A DNA stretch of 20,344 bases from Reticulitermes lucifugus (taxonomy: Eukaryota > Arthropoda > Insecta > Blattodea > Rhinotermitidae): assembly GCA_026260175.1 (NCBI GenBank), contig JAKCWW010010113.1, forward strand, positions 2,010-22,353, in the 5' to 3' direction. The translations under genes and the position numbers were made by a program. Positions 19,960 through 20,344 of the stretch are shown here, piece after piece. The stretch's first letter is position 1. Every line of letters begins with the position of its first letter. The notes beneath the pieces are model-generated. The model was given only the letters and a program-made list of their open reading frames with translations. It did no database searches and was not told the DNA's origin.

Positions 19960-20170
19960 TCAAGGTTTACATTCATATTACATCCATTAGTTAATCAGAT
20001 GATATAATATATATATATATCACAATATAAAATCAAGTTACTATCACATTAACAGGCTACAATTCATAAAATTACTTTATATTAATCTCACCGTGCATCT
20101 TGTTTAACAATTCACTGTCTACAAACCAACTAAATGCATTATTTCACTTTCACTTTTTATTTACAAATTC

Positions 20171-20216
20171 ACCCCTACATATGTTTCGGTCCTCTTAAAG
20201 ACCATCATCAGGGGGT
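20171..20216 (-). ncRNA. Hammerhead-ribozyme-like motif, copy 2
   Basis: Minus strand. Stem I ACCCC (20216-20212) pairs perfectly with GGGGT (20175-20171). The core CTGATGA (20211-20205) matches the consensus exactly, followed by an extra T. Stem II is GGTC/GACC with an 8-nt loop (20203-20188). GAAA is at 20187-20184, then a minimal stem III C-ATAT-G and the predicted cleavage site after A20176. The stems are kept although their bases differ from copy 1, which supports a conserved structure. Confidence 0.55.
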
Positions 20217-20344
20217 ACAAAATTACGTTTAATCTACACCCATATGTATTCGCTCTGTGGTTACAAGCAGTTCAGTCAACTTGTATGCAGGCCTCAATCA
20301 CTTTTTAAGTTAAAATGTAAATATGTATAAAAACACTGTATATA

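Larger units (their letters stand above)
19795..20304 (-). repeat. Two direct repeats of 255-bp period, Penelope-like terminal-repeat candidate
   Basis: The segments about 19795-20049 and 20050-20304 align to each other with an offset of 255 bp. Shared blocks include CCTACATATGTTTCGG, CTGTGCAT/CCGTGCAT, AATTCAC, ACCAAC-AAATGCA and ATC(T/A)TCAGGGGGT. Each copy contains one hammerhead-like motif on the minus strand. Penelope-like retroelements are known to have tandem terminal repeats (pLTRs) carrying minimal hammerhead motifs, which fits. No Penelope reverse transcriptase or GIY-YIG endonuclease is in the window. Boundaries are approximate. Confidence 0.6.

Overview
This is a piece of a eukaryotic, AT-rich, repeat-dense genome, almost certainly an insect. 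Two ordinary genes are split into short GT-AG exons, and their proteins match conserved animal families. The rest is introns and intergenic DNA filled with non-LTR retrotransposon remnants, small inverted-repeat DNA transposons (MITEs) and other repeats. The repeat style suggests a large-genome polyneopteran insect such as a cockroach, termite or stick insect, but that placement is inference. Most open frames in the window are chance frames in introns or repeats.

Layout from left to right. Positions 1-775 hold a decayed non-LTR reverse transcriptase on the minus strand. Positions 776-2305 are the upstream flank or 5' intron of the first gene. Positions 2308-9363 on the plus strand carry a complete coding region in six exons for a Nup35/Nup53 nucleoporin (322 residues). 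Its introns contain a decayed DDE transposase (intron 2), a pogo-like MITE and a SINE-like repeat (intron 4), and a nearly fully palindromic MITE (intron 5). Another pogo-like MITE lies just past the stop codon. From about 9730 to 14906 no gene is visible. This stretch holds two more copies of the SINE-like repeat, one of them nested inside a LINE fragment with a clear 10-bp target duplication. Positions 14907-18050 on the minus strand carry the last three coding exons of GID8 (TWA1, CTLH E3 ligase subunit). Its first coding exon is not visible and probably lies beyond the right edge. From 18640 onward there is a 5'-truncated LINE inserted into a small tandem duplication. At the right edge is a 255-bp-period direct repeat carrying two hammerhead-ribozyme-like motifs, resembling the terminal repeats of Penelope-like retroelements.

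The two genes are convergent and functionally unrelated: a structural nuclear-pore protein and a ubiquitin-ligase scaffold subunit. I see no operon, CRISPR, phage or defence system. The most unusual signal is the pair of hammerhead-like motifs at 19917-19959 and 20171-20216 on the minus strand.
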